DNA of 64,000 nt from Phaseolus vulgaris. Lineage: Eukaryota > Streptophyta > Magnoliopsida > Fabales > Fabaceae. The position numbers were made by a program, and so were the translations under genes. The stretch covers positions 6,110,118 to 6,174,117 of the forward strand of contig NC_023757.2 in assembly GCF_000499845.2 (NCBI RefSeq), read 5' to 3'. The notes under the pieces were generated by a model. That model ran no database searches. It was not told the origin of the DNA and saw nothing but the letters and a program-made list of their open reading frames with translations. Positions 24,815-37,669 of the stretch are shown one piece after another (positions within the stretch are counted from its first letter, which is position 1; the number at the start of each line of letters is the position of its first letter).

Positions 24815-27800
24815 CTAGGCAAGATATCGGTACAATCTTCTGTCACTATCATCCCTCTCCAAAAAGTCCCTCTCAATGAGAGACTCAATCCGTTTCTTTA
24901 CCTCTGTTGGATTTGCTAGAAAACGTGATTGCAACTGCTTCGTGACCTCAGCTATAAGATTGTTATGATCCAGTTGCTTCCTGGATTTCATGATCCTCAC
25001 TATTGCTGCTTCAATCTGGGGCTTCCTGTCTTCCTCCACTCTCTGTCGGGTTTCCTGTTTCTCTGGTTCGGATTCCTTTTGTGCAGCTACAGTTCCTATT
25101 TTTACCTTGTACAGTTTGCTGCTGAACTTATCATTAACAAAGAAAGCATCATCCTCAACAATTTCTTTACCCATCGGTTCCTTTCTAAGAACATTTCTTC
25201 CCTTGACTAAAGCCAATGATTGCAGGCATCTCTTAAGATCTGAAGCAGGAATCTCAGTTGCTTGCTCAATCTCCTTGTAGCTGAGTCTATCAGCATTATT
25301 GAACAGCATGAGAACACACATTTGATATGTAGAAACATTTAACTCATGTTTCTGGCCCTTCCCAAAGGTTGCTTTTAAGTCTGCTGTGCCCATATTAGTT
25401 TGCCAGGACAACCTCCTGCCAGTATGGGTGCCAAGGTAAAATGACCGAAACTTCTCGCACAGTGCCGACATTTCTGCTGGCAGGTTGCACGTGACGCTAG
25501 ACTGAGTCGGCCAAGACCCTGTTGTAAGAACCTGAACAGTGAGCGTAGGGCCATCACTTAGCTCAGGGTGGCAGCCATAAAAGCCCTGCATCGTGTCCTG
25601 AGAGGTTTTCATGTCTGTAAACATTCCCTCTAATTTAGATGTAAATTGGTAGCCACACTCTGTCTTGAGCTTAACTATGAGACTTCTCTCTGCATCATCA
25701 GAAACGGTTTTTCCAGACAAAAGACGTTTAGCCAAATGCTGTTTGTAATACTTCTCAAAAACATCTTTTTCTTGGAGGTATCGGAATAGCATCATCACCT
25801 TGTCAAGAGTAACTTCTACATCATCCTCACTAACCCCTTTTAGACCTTTCCGGAGTTTATCATCTACAAATAGTGAAATAAACTCTGGAGAGCGAGGATT
25901 CAAGTTGATGAAATATTCAAAAGAGGAATTCAAAGCATTCTGGAAAGACTTGTCATTGTTAAATGCCAAGTTTATGATCTTGTCATATTTATCTTTCTCA
26001 TCTAAGAGCCTTTGCACATACTCAACTGGATCCTTCAATCTTTCAGGATCAGTAACAAGCTGTTTACCAGACTCTCGCATATGTGAAGTCATCACTTCTC
26101 TTATTTTTGAAAGACCATCAGTAACACGACGGAACAAGTTATACATTCTACTTAAATCTTCATATTTATCATCACAAAGCATATGCACTAAACCAGAATT
26201 CTCCATATGGATTAATCTTAGCATGTGATTTTCAATCATCTCCTTCTCCACCACATTAGTAATCTTCTTTTCTGTCCTGGAATCCAAGTAATGGCTCACT
26301 CTTTCCATTTCCTCATTCAGACGCCTCTCAGCTTTTTTCAGATAATCACCACAATCACAACACTCAATGAATTTTTGGGATTCCACCCGATAAAACTCAG
26401 CTGAAACTTGAAGAAAATGAGTCTCAAATTCTTGCCCATAAACAGAAGGGCCTAAATCCATTAGCATTTTTGTAATATTTCGCATAATTCCTCGATCAAT
26501 AACTTCAACGGTGCGTTCACTATGTACTAATTCCAGAAGTGTATTCAATAGCCGAGTCCTGATCTGGCTGGAATAAATGACATTTTCTTTCCACAGGTTC
26601 AGCCCAAGTTCATGAACTGGAGTTTTCTGGGTGCTTGGAATGTAGGTCCTATCCATGTACATCAGTATGTCTCTAATCATTTGTAAGGCTTTATTATGAT
26701 CATTCCATTTCCTGTTCAGCTCTTCCAGAAAAGAACCTCCTTGGGCAGCTTCAACAGATTGAGCTATATCTTTGAGATGTCCAGTCATGGTTGCAACCAG
26801 CCCTGAATAGAGCTTCTCACCAAATTTGTGAAGCACCATATTGTATGCATTTCTGAATCCACACAAATAGAAGGAGAAAAATTAGAAACATATTTTCCCT
26901 TGATTCGAGAAAAGTAAGCATAAGATCCTTTAATGTGTACATGCAGGTAATCCTAATGCATGAGACTCCCACCTGGTGGGGTCCAGGAAGCACAGATGTA
27001 GGCAGCCTTGCCTCCAAAAGCAAAGAGGCTATTTTCATGATTTGACCAATAACCTCTAGGTCACAAGGCAACAACCTTACCGTTAGGTCAAGGTTTTCCC
27101 TTTTAATGTGTTCGTCTATAAGAAAATTTTACATAACAATTTTATATTTATGCCAAAAAATAATTTATCAATTTGGTATCATCAAAGTTGAGTAATCATG
27201 GAGAGATAGTAAAGGAAATTTGGCTATAAACTTCAACAAGATATTATGTATCAATGAATATTAATATAAATCTCTACGACAGTTTTCTTATTTGATAGAC
27301 TCAACTAGTGTTTTGAGAGGAAAAACAAGAAATGAAAGAACAAATCTAGGGCCAAACACTCCCAAATGTTGTTCAGTACCCTTGATCAATGAAATCAGAA
27401 ATACAGGCAAAGTGAATTCAAGAGAACCCTATTCTGTCCGAAAAAATTCTGACTGACTCCTTGCATTTCTAACTAATTCCTAACTATTATTTATAGGACT
27501 TAGTTACATTTTTAACTAGCTCCTCTATCCTAGCCTTACACTTCCCCCTTCCCTTACATACACTAAGTTGACTCTCAAACGTCCATCGGTACTCTCTCTC
27601 CCCTAAAACATTCACCTTGTCTTCAAGGGGGAAAAGATGGAAAAGTTGTCCAGAGAATGTGACATAAGTGTCTTGGACATCCAACTCAAATGTACTTCAT
27701 GACACACTAAAATATGATTTTCTTGAAAATGAACACATCTTATGATTATGGTGTTAAGCCCTTTCCACTACAGTTCATCCTACAAACAAATTGTCATCTC

Positions 27801-30800
27801 CGTCAATAGGTAATAAGTCCCACTTCACTCAATTATCTGATTACCAGCCTAAATACTCCACTCTGTATCTTTGGCTGTGTTATGTCCATCCTCCTCCTGA
27901 TGAACGCACCAAGCTAATTGCACAGTTTGTTGAATGTGCTTTTCCTGGATATTACCTCATCAAAAGTAAGTTGGTAGTCTTATCTTTGTCACTATCACTG
28001 ATCCATATATCTCTCTTGTTGCACACAGTATTACTAAGTTTATGCAAACTCCACAACAGTTTCATTTTTCAGCAGTGCGGCAAATCATTAAATATCTCAT
28101 TAGCACCTCAAAGTGTGGTTTATTTTTTCCAACTCCAAGCATATAGTGATGCTCATTGGGCTGGCTGTCTAGGCCCAAGGAAATCTACCACTAGCTGGTG
28201 CATGTTTTGAGAAAATGCTCCTATTTCATGGAAATTGTTAGAATAGGTCTTAAATAGGTTTTATTGAAAAAGTGTTGTGTTGTACCAATGAGTTGTACCT
28301 AAACCTATACCTAGGACTCTAAGAGAACATAAGAGAGGAGATTCAAGCTCTCTAAAATATATTGTCTCCTTTTGTTTATCTCAAGTTGGTATTAGAGCAA
28401 GTCAATCCCGCTCTGTTGGTCTCAGTTTTTACCTGGGAAGTCTACGTCGCTCAGCACTGTCGTCCACAGTCCACCATAGTCGTTGTGTCATAGTTTTCTC
28501 CGACGACCACCGAATTTGGAGCGTATCTCCAAGCAATGGCCAACCCCACCAGTTATGGAGGCTGAATCCGCTCCACGCGCCACCATACGTTTTTTGTTCA
28601 CCACTACTAGGCGTGTAATGTCCATGCACCACCTTCCTCTCACCAAAACGACATCACGCCTCCTCTGCAGTACTCGTCGGACCTCCACATCCTTGCTTTA
28701 ACCTTTGGTTCTCCATTACCAGGTTGGTTGAAGGTCAAATCAATGATTCACTATTTGTTTCTTATTAGTTGATTCTTTTCTACTAATCTCCTCCAACAAA
28801 AATGTTGTCTCCTTCTCTGGAACTCCAATCACTACTTCTTAAAAAGCTAAATTGGAGAAATTATCTCTCTTGGTCTACCTCAGTTGAACTTTGGTTCTTT
28901 TGCCAAGAATTTTACGATCACCTTGAAAAAGATGGAAGTAATGCACCATCCAATCAAGCTTGAAGTGGAAGAAAACTAATTTTCAACTTTGTGCTTTACT
29001 GTGGCAATCTATGGAACCCAAATTATTGAGTACTTATACATAATACATCGTTCTAAATGTGCAACTCTTTCTAGGAAAAAGGGTCTAAATATTTTAGGGG
29101 GATGTTCATTTCGTCCAACAAGTCCTTACATCTATCCAAGATATTCATTTTGTCCAACATGTCCTCCCTATACCATTAGCGGAGCCCTTTGTTCCTCTTG
29201 CTCCTAACAACCGAAATCCTATTCAGAATCCACTTGAACCATTGTCACCTCCCCTTATTACCTACCAACGCATGACCCAAATAACTAATCCAATTTTCCA
29301 TTGTCACCTCCCCTTTCCACAGTTGTTGTTGTTATTCGGTTCATGCAAGCTTCTTGTATTGATCATTGGAATGCTATCATTTGTATCCTAAGATACCTAA
29401 AACAAGCTCTAGGACAAGGTTTGTTATATGAAGATAAATGAAATACTCAAATCTTTGGGCATTGTGATGTTGATTGGGCATAGGATCCCCTATGGACACA
29501 CGCTTTACTAAAGGATTGTGTTTTCCTTGGAGGAAATATTATTTCCTAGAAAAGCAAGAAACAAGATGTAGTTGCCTAATCAACTGTCGTAGCTGAATAT
29601 AGCGCAATGGCATCTCTTACTTGTGAACTTGTATGGGTAAAATAGTTCCTTCAAGATCTAAACTTCTATGAGATTCAGCAAATGAAGATGTATTGTGATA
29701 ACTAAGCTTCTCTTCCCATTGCTTCCAATCCAGTGTTCAAGAGAGGACTAAACCCACAAATATTGACTGTCATTTTATTTGGGAAAAGTTGTTGTCCAAG
29801 GAAATCTGTACCCATTTTGTCGTATCCAATAATCAACTTGCAGATTTGTTAATCCAATCTTTAAGAGGACCTCAAATTGAATTTATTTGTTCCAAGCTTG
29901 ATACATACAATTTGTATGGTCCAACTTCTGTCGGAGAGTTAGAATAGGTCTTAAATACTATCTCTGTACCTAGGACTCTAGATATGTCTATTCATTTTTA
30001 CTCTTCCCTCTAACTAATTGTATCAAAAAAGTTCTTTAAAATATATTCTCTTTTTATTTATCTCAAGTGAAATGTAAGAAATACGATACAATTTCAAAGT
30101 CATCCACTGAAGCAATGTTCTGAAGACAACTATGTGGACATATTATACAGCTTGAACCTCTCAAGCACAACTCATTACATTGCATGCTGACAACACTAGT
30201 GTTATACATATTGCAACTAATTCAATTTACCAAGGATGGACATAACATATTAAAAGTTGATTGTCATTTTAGATGAGAAGTATATAATTGTAGAGTCATC
30301 AATCTACCACATGTCTCAACATCAGTTCAAATAAAAAACTACTTCCCTAAAACATTGACACATCAGCAACACAATTTTCGACTCGGCAAATTGATGCTTG
30401 TAGATATACCAACATTAATTTGAGGAGGATGTCAACAAAATTAACGACAAAAGAAAATTATATGCAATTGTCAATGTTATTCACTTAATTAGAGTAATCT
30501 ATTGTGTGGTAAATGTATGACTGGCAGTTTAGCTAATTTGGTGGGCTGAATATCAGCTTGACGAACTGGTAATGAAATTGTATTTTTATTAGAATTCTCC
30601 AGCGGGAGAACACATACAGTTTTTCCCTATTCTTCTTAGATTTTGACAATTTAACCAAAACCTCTTCCTAATCTAGCTTGTTGTAACGCAGAAAGAATAA
30701 CTTCAAGCTGGGGATAGATCTTCCATTGTTCAGGAAGGCAGAGCCTATAATCCCACCATATCCAGCACCTGAAATTAATCGCAAGACCTGAGGCTAAGTA

Positions 30801-31576
30801 TCTAATTGTCTACCTGTTTCTTCATCTGCTGCTGGACCATAGCCAAAAATTATTGAGCAACTAATCCAAAACTGTCTCCCTGTTCGCTGTTAAGGCATTC
30901 AGTGTTTAAACCAGTGATGGAAAAGTGAGGCATATATAGCTGCTGATCGCCAACACCAAGAGATTGATAATTATGTAATGGCTTCATGACACAAAATAAA
31001 AGGATGAATTGCAACACCAGTCATATATAGCTGCTGATCCCCAACTTCAAAAGATTGTGCAGCAAATCAACTTTCTCGGGGACATAGTTAAGTTACCATA
31101 AAATATACAGTTCCATCATAGACTCAATAACCCCATGAAAAGCAAAAAAGCTAGAAAACCCAAAAAACATAATAGGATTTGTTTTCGTACTCCCCGACTT
31201 GAACAATCCAAACACCTGAAATCCTACAAGTTGTTACCCCATATCATATTGCACATCTTAATCACGAGATGAACTCCAAACCTTATTCAGATCAAGATAA
31301 GACAACTACATAATTGATAGCGCATAACCAAACAGATGCTTATCACGCGTAAACAAGGGTTTTTTAAGGAACCGAATATTAATAGTAATCGTAAGAAAAA
31401 TGAAAAAGGGGGAACCTGTAAAGCTCTTCAAAACTGAGACCACTAGCGTTGTGGTTGTAAATCTCGTGAATCGCATGTTCCAGAATCTTCCACGTCTTGT
31501 CGGCGTATTTGGGATCCATCACCACGCGGTGCTTAAACGCCTCTATCTGGAAATTTCTCTTCTTCTGATTACTCAT
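24815..31576 (-). CDS. CUL3: Cullin-3, scaffold of CRL3 (BTB) ubiquitin ligases
   Basis: Two coding exons: complement 31416-31576 and complement 24815-26852, intron 26853-31415. The splice AG|GTTCCC ... TTCAG|AAATGC rebuilds an Arg codon (ELYR/NAYN). The joined frame is 2199 bases, 732 aa plus stop, the standard plant CUL3 length. Residues 1-370 are N-terminal cullin repeats, whose start binds BTB adaptors. The cullin homology domain follows, with strongly conserved KDVFEKYYKQHLAKRLL and VLTTGSWPTQ segments that bind RBX1. The C-terminal winged helix contains IVRIMKSRK, in which Lys about 676 is the expected NEDD8 acceptor, and ends in RRLYRYLA. The product assembles CRL3 ligases with RBX1 and BTB substrate receptors in nucleus and cytosol. 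No frameshift or missing key residue is visible. Whether it is CUL3A or CUL3B cannot be decided here. Confidence 0.96.
27300..27690 (-). mobile_element. Ty3-gypsy 3' fragment in CUL3 intron 1
   Basis: The minus strand around 27600-27640 reads as a FPLEDKVNVLGE-like peptide, resembling the C-terminal end of many plant gypsy polyproteins (..LEDKV.F.GG). Non-coding sequence of LTR-like composition follows down to about 27300. The match is short, so this is tentative. Confidence 0.4.
28236..28383 (+). repeat. 5' LTR of copia element B
   Basis: It begins TGTTAGAATAGGTC and ends TTATCTCA just before the primer-binding site. It shares TAGAATAGGTCTTAAATA, CCTAGGACTCTA and TTTAAAATATATT-type blocks with the 3' copy at 29937-30065. 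Confidence 0.65.
29937..30065 (+). repeat. 3' LTR of copia element B
   Basis: The second LTR copy is about 20 bases shorter than the first and visibly diverged, including loss of the initial TG. It ends TTATCTCA, three bases before the right-hand GAAAT duplication. The divergence indicates an old insertion. Confidence 0.6.
30928..31057. repeat. Short direct duplication in CUL3 intron 1
   Basis: Two 36-base copies starting CATATATAGCTGCTGATC lie at 30928-30963 and 31022-31057 with a few mismatches. No function is suggested. Confidence 0.6.
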
Positions 31577-32650
31577 TTTCAGCTTCTAATTCCAATCTCA
31601 ATACCCACAACCCAAAATCAAAGCTTTCTTCGAACCCAAATTCCAAACCGCCCCAGGTTAAAGAAAAACGCAAGATTGATGTGATTACCGCAGAGATTGC
31701 GTGAAAGATTAAATCATATTTCGTTTTTACATAGGAAATTTGGCGCGCTGGTAAATCAACGGGGAAATTAGAGAATCGGGTTAACGATGAAAATTGATTT
31801 GAAACACTTGGAGACGATGAATGGGTTGCGATTAATTTTCCTTTTTCTTTTTTGCTTTCTCAAAAGAAGAGAGGATGACGATGATGCGACTTCTCTGTTT
31901 TTCTTCAAGTTTGGTTTCAAGGCTACGAATCGTTTCGTTTCGAAGTTTCACGTTTCGTAGTTGAATTATTTCAGCGCCCCTCTTGTAATAATAATTGTGA
32001 TATTGTTGAACACTGCACACTACTTTATGTTTTTAATTATTAGACGTATTTAGAAAAGGATTTCAGACATCTAAAACGTAATAAATGCATTTAACGTGAT
32101 AAAATAAGATGTTTGATTTACTGTTAATTGAAATAAAATATGAATGAATATAAATGAAAAATACTAATAAATAGATTTTTTAGTCCTTCCAAATTATTTC
32201 TTAATTAAGACTTTTTTATAAACTATAATTTAAAAATTGTATATATGTGGAAGAAAAAATTATACCAATATAATTCTTAGTAAATACTATGGTATTAATA
32301 ACTTTATATATAAAAGAGTAAATTTTATCCACGTTAAAATATAATTACATCATTATAATTATTTACGTTAAATTTTGTTAAACTTAAATAATAATAACTT
32401 ATATTTTATAAAAAGAACTTTAGTTACTATGTAGAACTTATACCGTACAAGTATAATTTATGAAGTTTCTATCTCCACTACGAGTCGAACAGTTAATACC
32501 ATGTTGCCAATTTCTTCCTTCACCATATCACTTTTAATATGTATCTTATCATAACACAATAGAATATTTTGGAAAAAAGGTTTTGAAAGTAAATTTTATC
32601 CACATCCTCTTTTTATCAAAGGTTATTTTCGTTATTTTTATAGGCATTTT
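31577..32650. other. Upstream region of CUL3
   Basis: The 5'UTR and promoter of CUL3 must lie here, running leftwards. The first 450 bases are less AT-rich than the DNA beyond about 32030, as expected of a plant 5' region. I could not fix a TATA box or a leader intron with confidence. Confidence 0.45.
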
Positions 32651-32689
32651 TGTCATTTCCTACTACAGACTGGTGTATGTTAGAATTGA

Positions 32690-33130
32690 TATGGTGCAGG
32701 AAGAATTTGCCTACCATGTCTTGACTCTTGCAACCAAACCGATTGAACGTCTTATGCTTGTGGGGTCGATCGACACCTTCAGTTCAATTACGCTCGATCA
32801 AGGTCAGTGAAGCTAAGTCATCATTAGGAACTACGTAATACACCTCTAAGCACGATCCACCTCACTAATCCAGCCCAACAAGGTAGGCTCAGTAAAATAA
32901 TATAAATAGCGCACATTCCAAGAAAGCAGGTACGTCATTTATTATTGTGCTCTGACAACTAAGAGTCGAACCCTCTTTGCTGACTTGAACGTCGGAGTAC
33001 CTTCTGCAGATACCCCCCATTTGGGATTCACTAGAAGACTGAGTGGTCGAGCAGCTGAGATTGGAAGGAGTAGCAAGAAGTTTGGAAGAGGAAGCTAAAG
33101 CATAGATCGGCCGCCCGACAGGAAGGAGGA
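32690..33130 (+). mobile_element. LTR of a gypsy-type retrotransposon (solo or truncated)
   Basis: A TATAAATA at 32901-32908 is followed by an R/U5-like region with CTAAGAGTCGAACC, CTGACTTGAACGTCGGAGT and CCTTCTGCAGATACCCCCC, a sequence style seen at the 3' part of plant gypsy LTRs. GC content is higher than in the flanks. No pol frame adjoins it. Confidence 0.5.
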
Positions 33131-33229
33131 AGATGAAGCCTTTCAACAGTTCTCTAGGTCTCATCTCCCAAATGAGAACACCATCTAATTTGAGTTTTAA
33201 AAAGAATGATTCTAAACTTCTCTTAATAA

Positions 33230-33232
<3 letters not shown>

Positions 33233-33262
<30 letters not shown>
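33233..33262. repeat. (TA)n microsatellite
   Basis: An uninterrupted run of about 15 TA units. Length is likely to vary between individuals. Confidence 0.9.
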
Positions 33263-33267
<5 letters not shown>

Positions 33268-33629
33268 ATCAATATGCTCTTAATTAGATAGAAACTCGAT
33301 GTGAGGTAATTGGGAAAATGGTTGTTACATTTTAGCAGTAAATGGTTCTTTATCTTTTAGTTACATGGAGATAAGGAAAAACTAATGAAATATTGATTGA
33401 TAAAGAGTTTTTATTCAGTTTTTATTCCTAATAAACTCATGAATTGATGCATGAAGATAAAAGATATGTTTGTTATTATTTTATCTATTGTGATATTATT
33501 CTGAAGATAAAATATATTATTGTTATTATTTAAATTTGTTGTGATATTATTATGACAAAACACTCTATGAATAAAGGATGACCCCCCAAAAAAAAAGGGT
33601 ATTATTTTATGCAAGGGAATCATCTTAGA

Positions 33630-34330
33630 TGTTCATCTTAGATTGAGTTTAGTTAGATTCACCTAAGTCGAATCGAGTCACACTCATTTTAGATCGAGTC
33701 GAATTGGATTCACATTAAGTTAAGTCAAGTTCGTCTTTCATCGAGTCGAGTCGGGCCAACTTTTAGTCGAGTTGTGTTGGGCCTATAATAGGTCAAGTGG
33801 ATTCCATTATCGTCTTGTCGAGTAGAGTTGTGTAAATGTTAGGTCGAGTAGTGTTGGACCCACCTTAAGTCGAATTGTGTCCAGCCCACCTTAGGCCTAG
33901 TCAGGTCACCTTGGGCCGAGTTGAGTCAGACCAAGAGTCTAGATCGGGTCGAGTCGATTCGAGCCTTCTCAAACCTTGAATTGAGTCGATTCAAGCTCGC
34001 ATTGGGTCAAGTTAGGTCCATGGCGTACCAAGTCGTGTCCACGATGAGCCGAGTCGTGTTGGGTCTACATCGAGTCAAGTAGAGTTGAGTCCTCATTAGG
34101 CCTAGCCAAGTCGGACCATATTCTACCAAATGAGCCAACAACATTAAGCGAAATTGAGTAGGTCCCACTCCGAGCTAAGTCAAATGAAGCCCATGTCAAC
34201 CCAAGTTTAGATTAGGTCAGGTTAATTTAGGCTAAGATAGGGTCTTCCAAGTCAAATCCATGGCGGACAATATCGAGACAGACCAAACTCAAGTTGGGTT
34301 GGGTCAACCTAGTCGAACAAGTTAGGTTGA
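33630..34330 (+). repeat. Degenerate GTCGAGTCG/GTTGGGTC array, forward orientation
   Basis: About 700 bases are made almost wholly of loosely repeated 6-18-base words such as GTCGAGTC, GAGTTGTGTTGGG, AAGTCGAATTG and CCACCTTAGG. There is no fixed period. It has no reading frame of interest. The reverse-complement version of the same vocabulary fills 43230-43975. Confidence 0.75.
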
Positions 34331-34339
34331 GCTTTAACC

Positions 34340-37300
34340 TTCCAATTAAGATGCAAATAGTAAAAATTAATTAAGGACTAATTTCTATTTAATGTAAAAT
34401 ATTTAGGGATCAATTTTTAATTTAGAATATTTTAAGGACTCGTGCAATTATAAAAATATTTAAAAGTTAATTAAATTTTTGTAGCATGTTATACCCACTT
34501 TGGCCCTAACCCTAACCCACTTTTTGTGGAGGTTGGGGACTTGAGGCTTTTTCAACCCACTCATTCGGTGGACCAATAAAAGAGAGCTTATTTTAGGAGT
34601 GTGTTAAGGTTGGCCCATGGACCATGGATCGAATTGACGACTCTACTTGTTTGGGGTGTGTAAAAGATAAAACTACTCCTTTGTTGTCATCTCTTATCGT
34701 CGTTACCCCTTGACACAACCACCCATTTGTTGTTGGCCACCACTATTTTGTAGACTCATAGAAAAAAGCATTTTAGATTCTACTTTAGTAATTTGCTCTA
34801 AATTACATAATCTAAAAGTTTTTTTTAAGAAAAATATAACTTATAGGTTGTGCAATAAAATTTATTATGAATTGTACAATCTAAAAATTATTTTTTTTTC
34901 ATGAGAATTTCGAGATTGTATAATCAAAATACAATATTGACTTTTGAATTATAATTTCAAAAATTAAAATTGACTTCCAAATTAATGTTTTAGGTTGGGT
35001 AATATTATATACTTTTTTAAATTTATAGATTACACCATCCGAAAGGTTTTCAAATTGTATAATATTAAAAACTCTTTAAACAAAAAGCAAAATGGAAATT
35101 TTAATATTTATAAGGGTGAAAAAGACGTTTTCTTTGTTCTTTCACTTGGGAAAGCCTATGTAGTAAGCAAGTATATGGCAATTTTAGGTAACTCTCCAAA
35201 CTCATAACTTACTAATGGTTTCAAAAATTATCGTCAATATTATATTTCTATCTTTTAATTATATTATATGTATATTTTTCTAAATCCAAACATTGAAAAA
35301 TAATAAACACATATTAAAAATAAAATAAATAAAATAGAATAACTCATTTACAAGTTTTATGACCAAATAATGAAATCATTCTATCGTTAAAGAAAGCTCC
35401 TATAATTAAATTGGTTCATTTGAAATAATTTTACCGTTGTCAATTTATACAAGTACCAATAACAACTTCCTTTACAGTCAAAATGCTGCAAATAGGGTAC
35501 ATGCAAAAATAAATAAAAATGGAGAAGTCTCTCTTGAATTTGGAAAAGTAAACAAGAATAAAAATGTTAAAGGTTTAATAACTTATGTTGCATCCTTACA
35601 CACCAAAAAGTTAGTTAATGTCCAATTTTACTTCTTTAATTACTTCAAGAATAACACACTTTAAAAATGGCGAACAATATCGAGATGAACCTTATATTCA
35701 CTAAATCATCTAAGACACATAAACACAAGACGATAATAGAGAAATCGCAAGAATAGAAAAGGTAAACAAGAACATAGTAAATGAAGAATTACACAGAAAA
35801 TTTAACATGGTTTGACTGAAACTCAATCTAGGTCAACGATCAAAAATTATTTATGAAAAGAATTTGAACTTATAACTGAGAGTTTTTCTCCAGGACAAGT
35901 ATTCTTACACTTCTTCAGGTACAATTGTAGGGACAATTGACTCCAGAAAGAGAGTTAAATGGAACTTGAACTCAATTTGCATACCTAAAAAATAAAGCAA
36001 ACACAATGTCTAATAAGGAAAGGAAAGCGAGAAGTAGGAAAAAAATGTATACAAGTTCACCCTATCACTTAGGCTACATCCAGTCCCTTTAAGAAAATCG
36101 CTTAAGAGCTTTTCATTAATTAGAGTTTTAACACCTCTCCAGGATAAGTATTCTTAAATCTTTTCATGTACATCGAGTTTTAACACCTCTCTAGAAACGA
36201 GTATAAACCTCTCCAAGTAAACAATCCTAATCTCCCCCTAATATCAAGACCTCTCAAAGATATGAGAAAACACTTTCAAAAGAGAGAATAATGAAAGCTC
36301 ACGTGGTATACTTCGCAAAATGAATTATTTATAACATTTGACACATTACCCAACTCACTACATACTCTACTATAGCTCATACAATTTGTACAAACACGAC
36401 TATATTTTCACACATATAACTTTATATTTCACTTCGTAATCTTGTATAGCATTTTTATGTGTTTCATCTTCGTCCTCGAGGTCTTTATATAGCTTTTAGA
36501 ATGTGACATTGAAGCTTTATAAACTCCATTTCTTCAAGTATTCATTAGACGCTTAGAATGAAAACTTCTGCTATTATTCATTTCTTGCGCGTCTTGAACG
36601 TGAGACTATTTTAATTGTTTCCTTCTTTGCTCAAATGTGTACATTGAAGCCTTTATTCCTCTGGACTCAAATATCTGTTGAGATCTGCATTGCTTCCCTT
36701 TCTTTGTGCAATAGACATTTTAATAGGAAAATTTTCCTTTGATACAATTTGTGTGTCTTAATTACATATTTAATCCATTAAAATGTTTCTTCATTTGTGG
36801 AAATCTTAATGGTTGAAGTTTTATCACATTTGTACTTAAAATTGCATTGTTCATCATTATCTTCATACTAGACACTCGAAAAGGAATGTTATGATCACTC
36901 GTTGAACTTTGAATCCTTTTTCTCTTTGTATATCTATTTGTTTGTAGCAGTGTGATATTGCCTTAATCACCATTCATGCAAATCTTGTATTGTAGCATCA
37001 TCTCTTTACGACTAGATGCTTAAAAGAAAACTTCTGATTTGAATTTCATACATGTCTTCAAGTTTCTTAAACATTTTCTGGAAATATTTTAAATATGAGA
37101 GACAATAATAATCATCATATAAATGTATGGGTATCACTGAAACATAATCTTTTATTTTCTGAATTATCTAAATCTTCCACTCTAAAATTTTCTACTGTAA
37201 ATGTATTTTCAAAAACTTTCTAAGTCTATATAAGATTTAAACGTTAAGAAATATTCAAACTTTATCCTAGATATATTTCCTCAATATATTTTTCAAAAAA

Positions 37301-37660
37301 ATCTTTGATACAGTCATTAAATGTGCCTTTATTTTTCAAAAACTTTCCACTTTAAGTATTGTTCACTTGAAAACTTATAAGACTGTATTAATCTTAACCT
37401 TTAAGGGATAGCACTACTCGAAACTCTTTATAATCATTATCGAAATTGTATTTCATTCAAAGATCATTAAGAAATTAATATTTGAAGCTTTTGGATGCTT
37501 TGTTATGCGTTTGAAATACACAAAACTTTCCAAACTTAATAAATCAATTATCTTATTTGAAAAAAATATATTTATATGAATTAATATCACCAAATAAGGT
37601 TTGAAAATATTAAATCAATGTCAGAAAATGTTCTAAGACCATAAAAATCAAGTTTAAACA
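34340..37660. other. Gene-free repeat-rich DNA
   Basis: From 34780 to 35080, words such as TTGTACAATCTAAAA and GATTGTATAATC recur, the vocabulary of the hairpin at 11352-11505. From about 35650 to 36300 there is LTR-like sequence with repeated AACACCTCTCYAG and GGACAAGTATTCTTA-type segments, probably retrotransposon debris on the minus strand. The rest is AT-rich without recognised genes. Confidence 0.4.
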
Positions 37661-37669
37661 CTCCCTGAT

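Larger units (their letters stand above)
28236..30068 (+). mobile_element. Ty1-copia element B, internally deleted, nested in element A
   Basis: A 1.8 kb element has two diverged short LTRs (28236-28383 and 29937-30065). A primer-binding site, TGGTATTAGAGC, sits just inside the first LTR and is one base off the usual plant copia tRNA-iMet site. A gag-start region near 28803-28950 has NYLSWSTSVELWF and FYDHLEKDGSN segments. RNase H remnants lie near 29340-29700 (AIICILRYLKQA, FGHCDVDWA, VVAEYSAMASLTCELVW). Most of pol is deleted and stops are frequent. A 5-bp direct repeat GAAAT (28231-28235 and 30069-30073) brackets it. Confidence 0.75.
27870..30435 (+). mobile_element. Ty1-copia remnant (element A), split by a later insertion
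   Basis: Two halves of one degraded copia RNase H region lie on either side of element B. The left half (about 27870-28235) has an FMQTPQQFHF...IIKYL-like stretch and then YSDAHWAGCLGPRKSTTSW. The right half (30069-30435) has a SKSSTEA segment, LHADNTSVIHIA and a VDCHF stretch, then a decayed tail and a polypurine tract (TTGAGGAGGA, about 30419-30430). The reading frame of the left half continues exactly into the right half if element B and one copy of GAAAT are removed. Stops and a missing 5' half show the element was already old. Sequence from about 30430 to 30700 may be its 3' LTR. Confidence 0.75.

Noticed and set aside
25800..26228. 142-codon plus-strand frame
   Set aside because: Exact antisense of the CUL3 second exon; a shadow of that coding sequence.
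28429..28701. Overlapping frames on both strands just after the copia B primer-binding site
   Set aside because: They lie in the leader of the retroelement before its gag start and show no domain; treated as chance frames.
32889..33272. 127-codon minus-strand frame
   Set aside because: It runs through a TA microsatellite and an LTR; the repeated IY dipeptides come from the TA run.
34504..34518. CCCTAACCCTAACCC, telomere-like
   Set aside because: Only two and a half units, and the plant telomere repeat is normally CCCTAAA. Too short to be an interstitial telomere.
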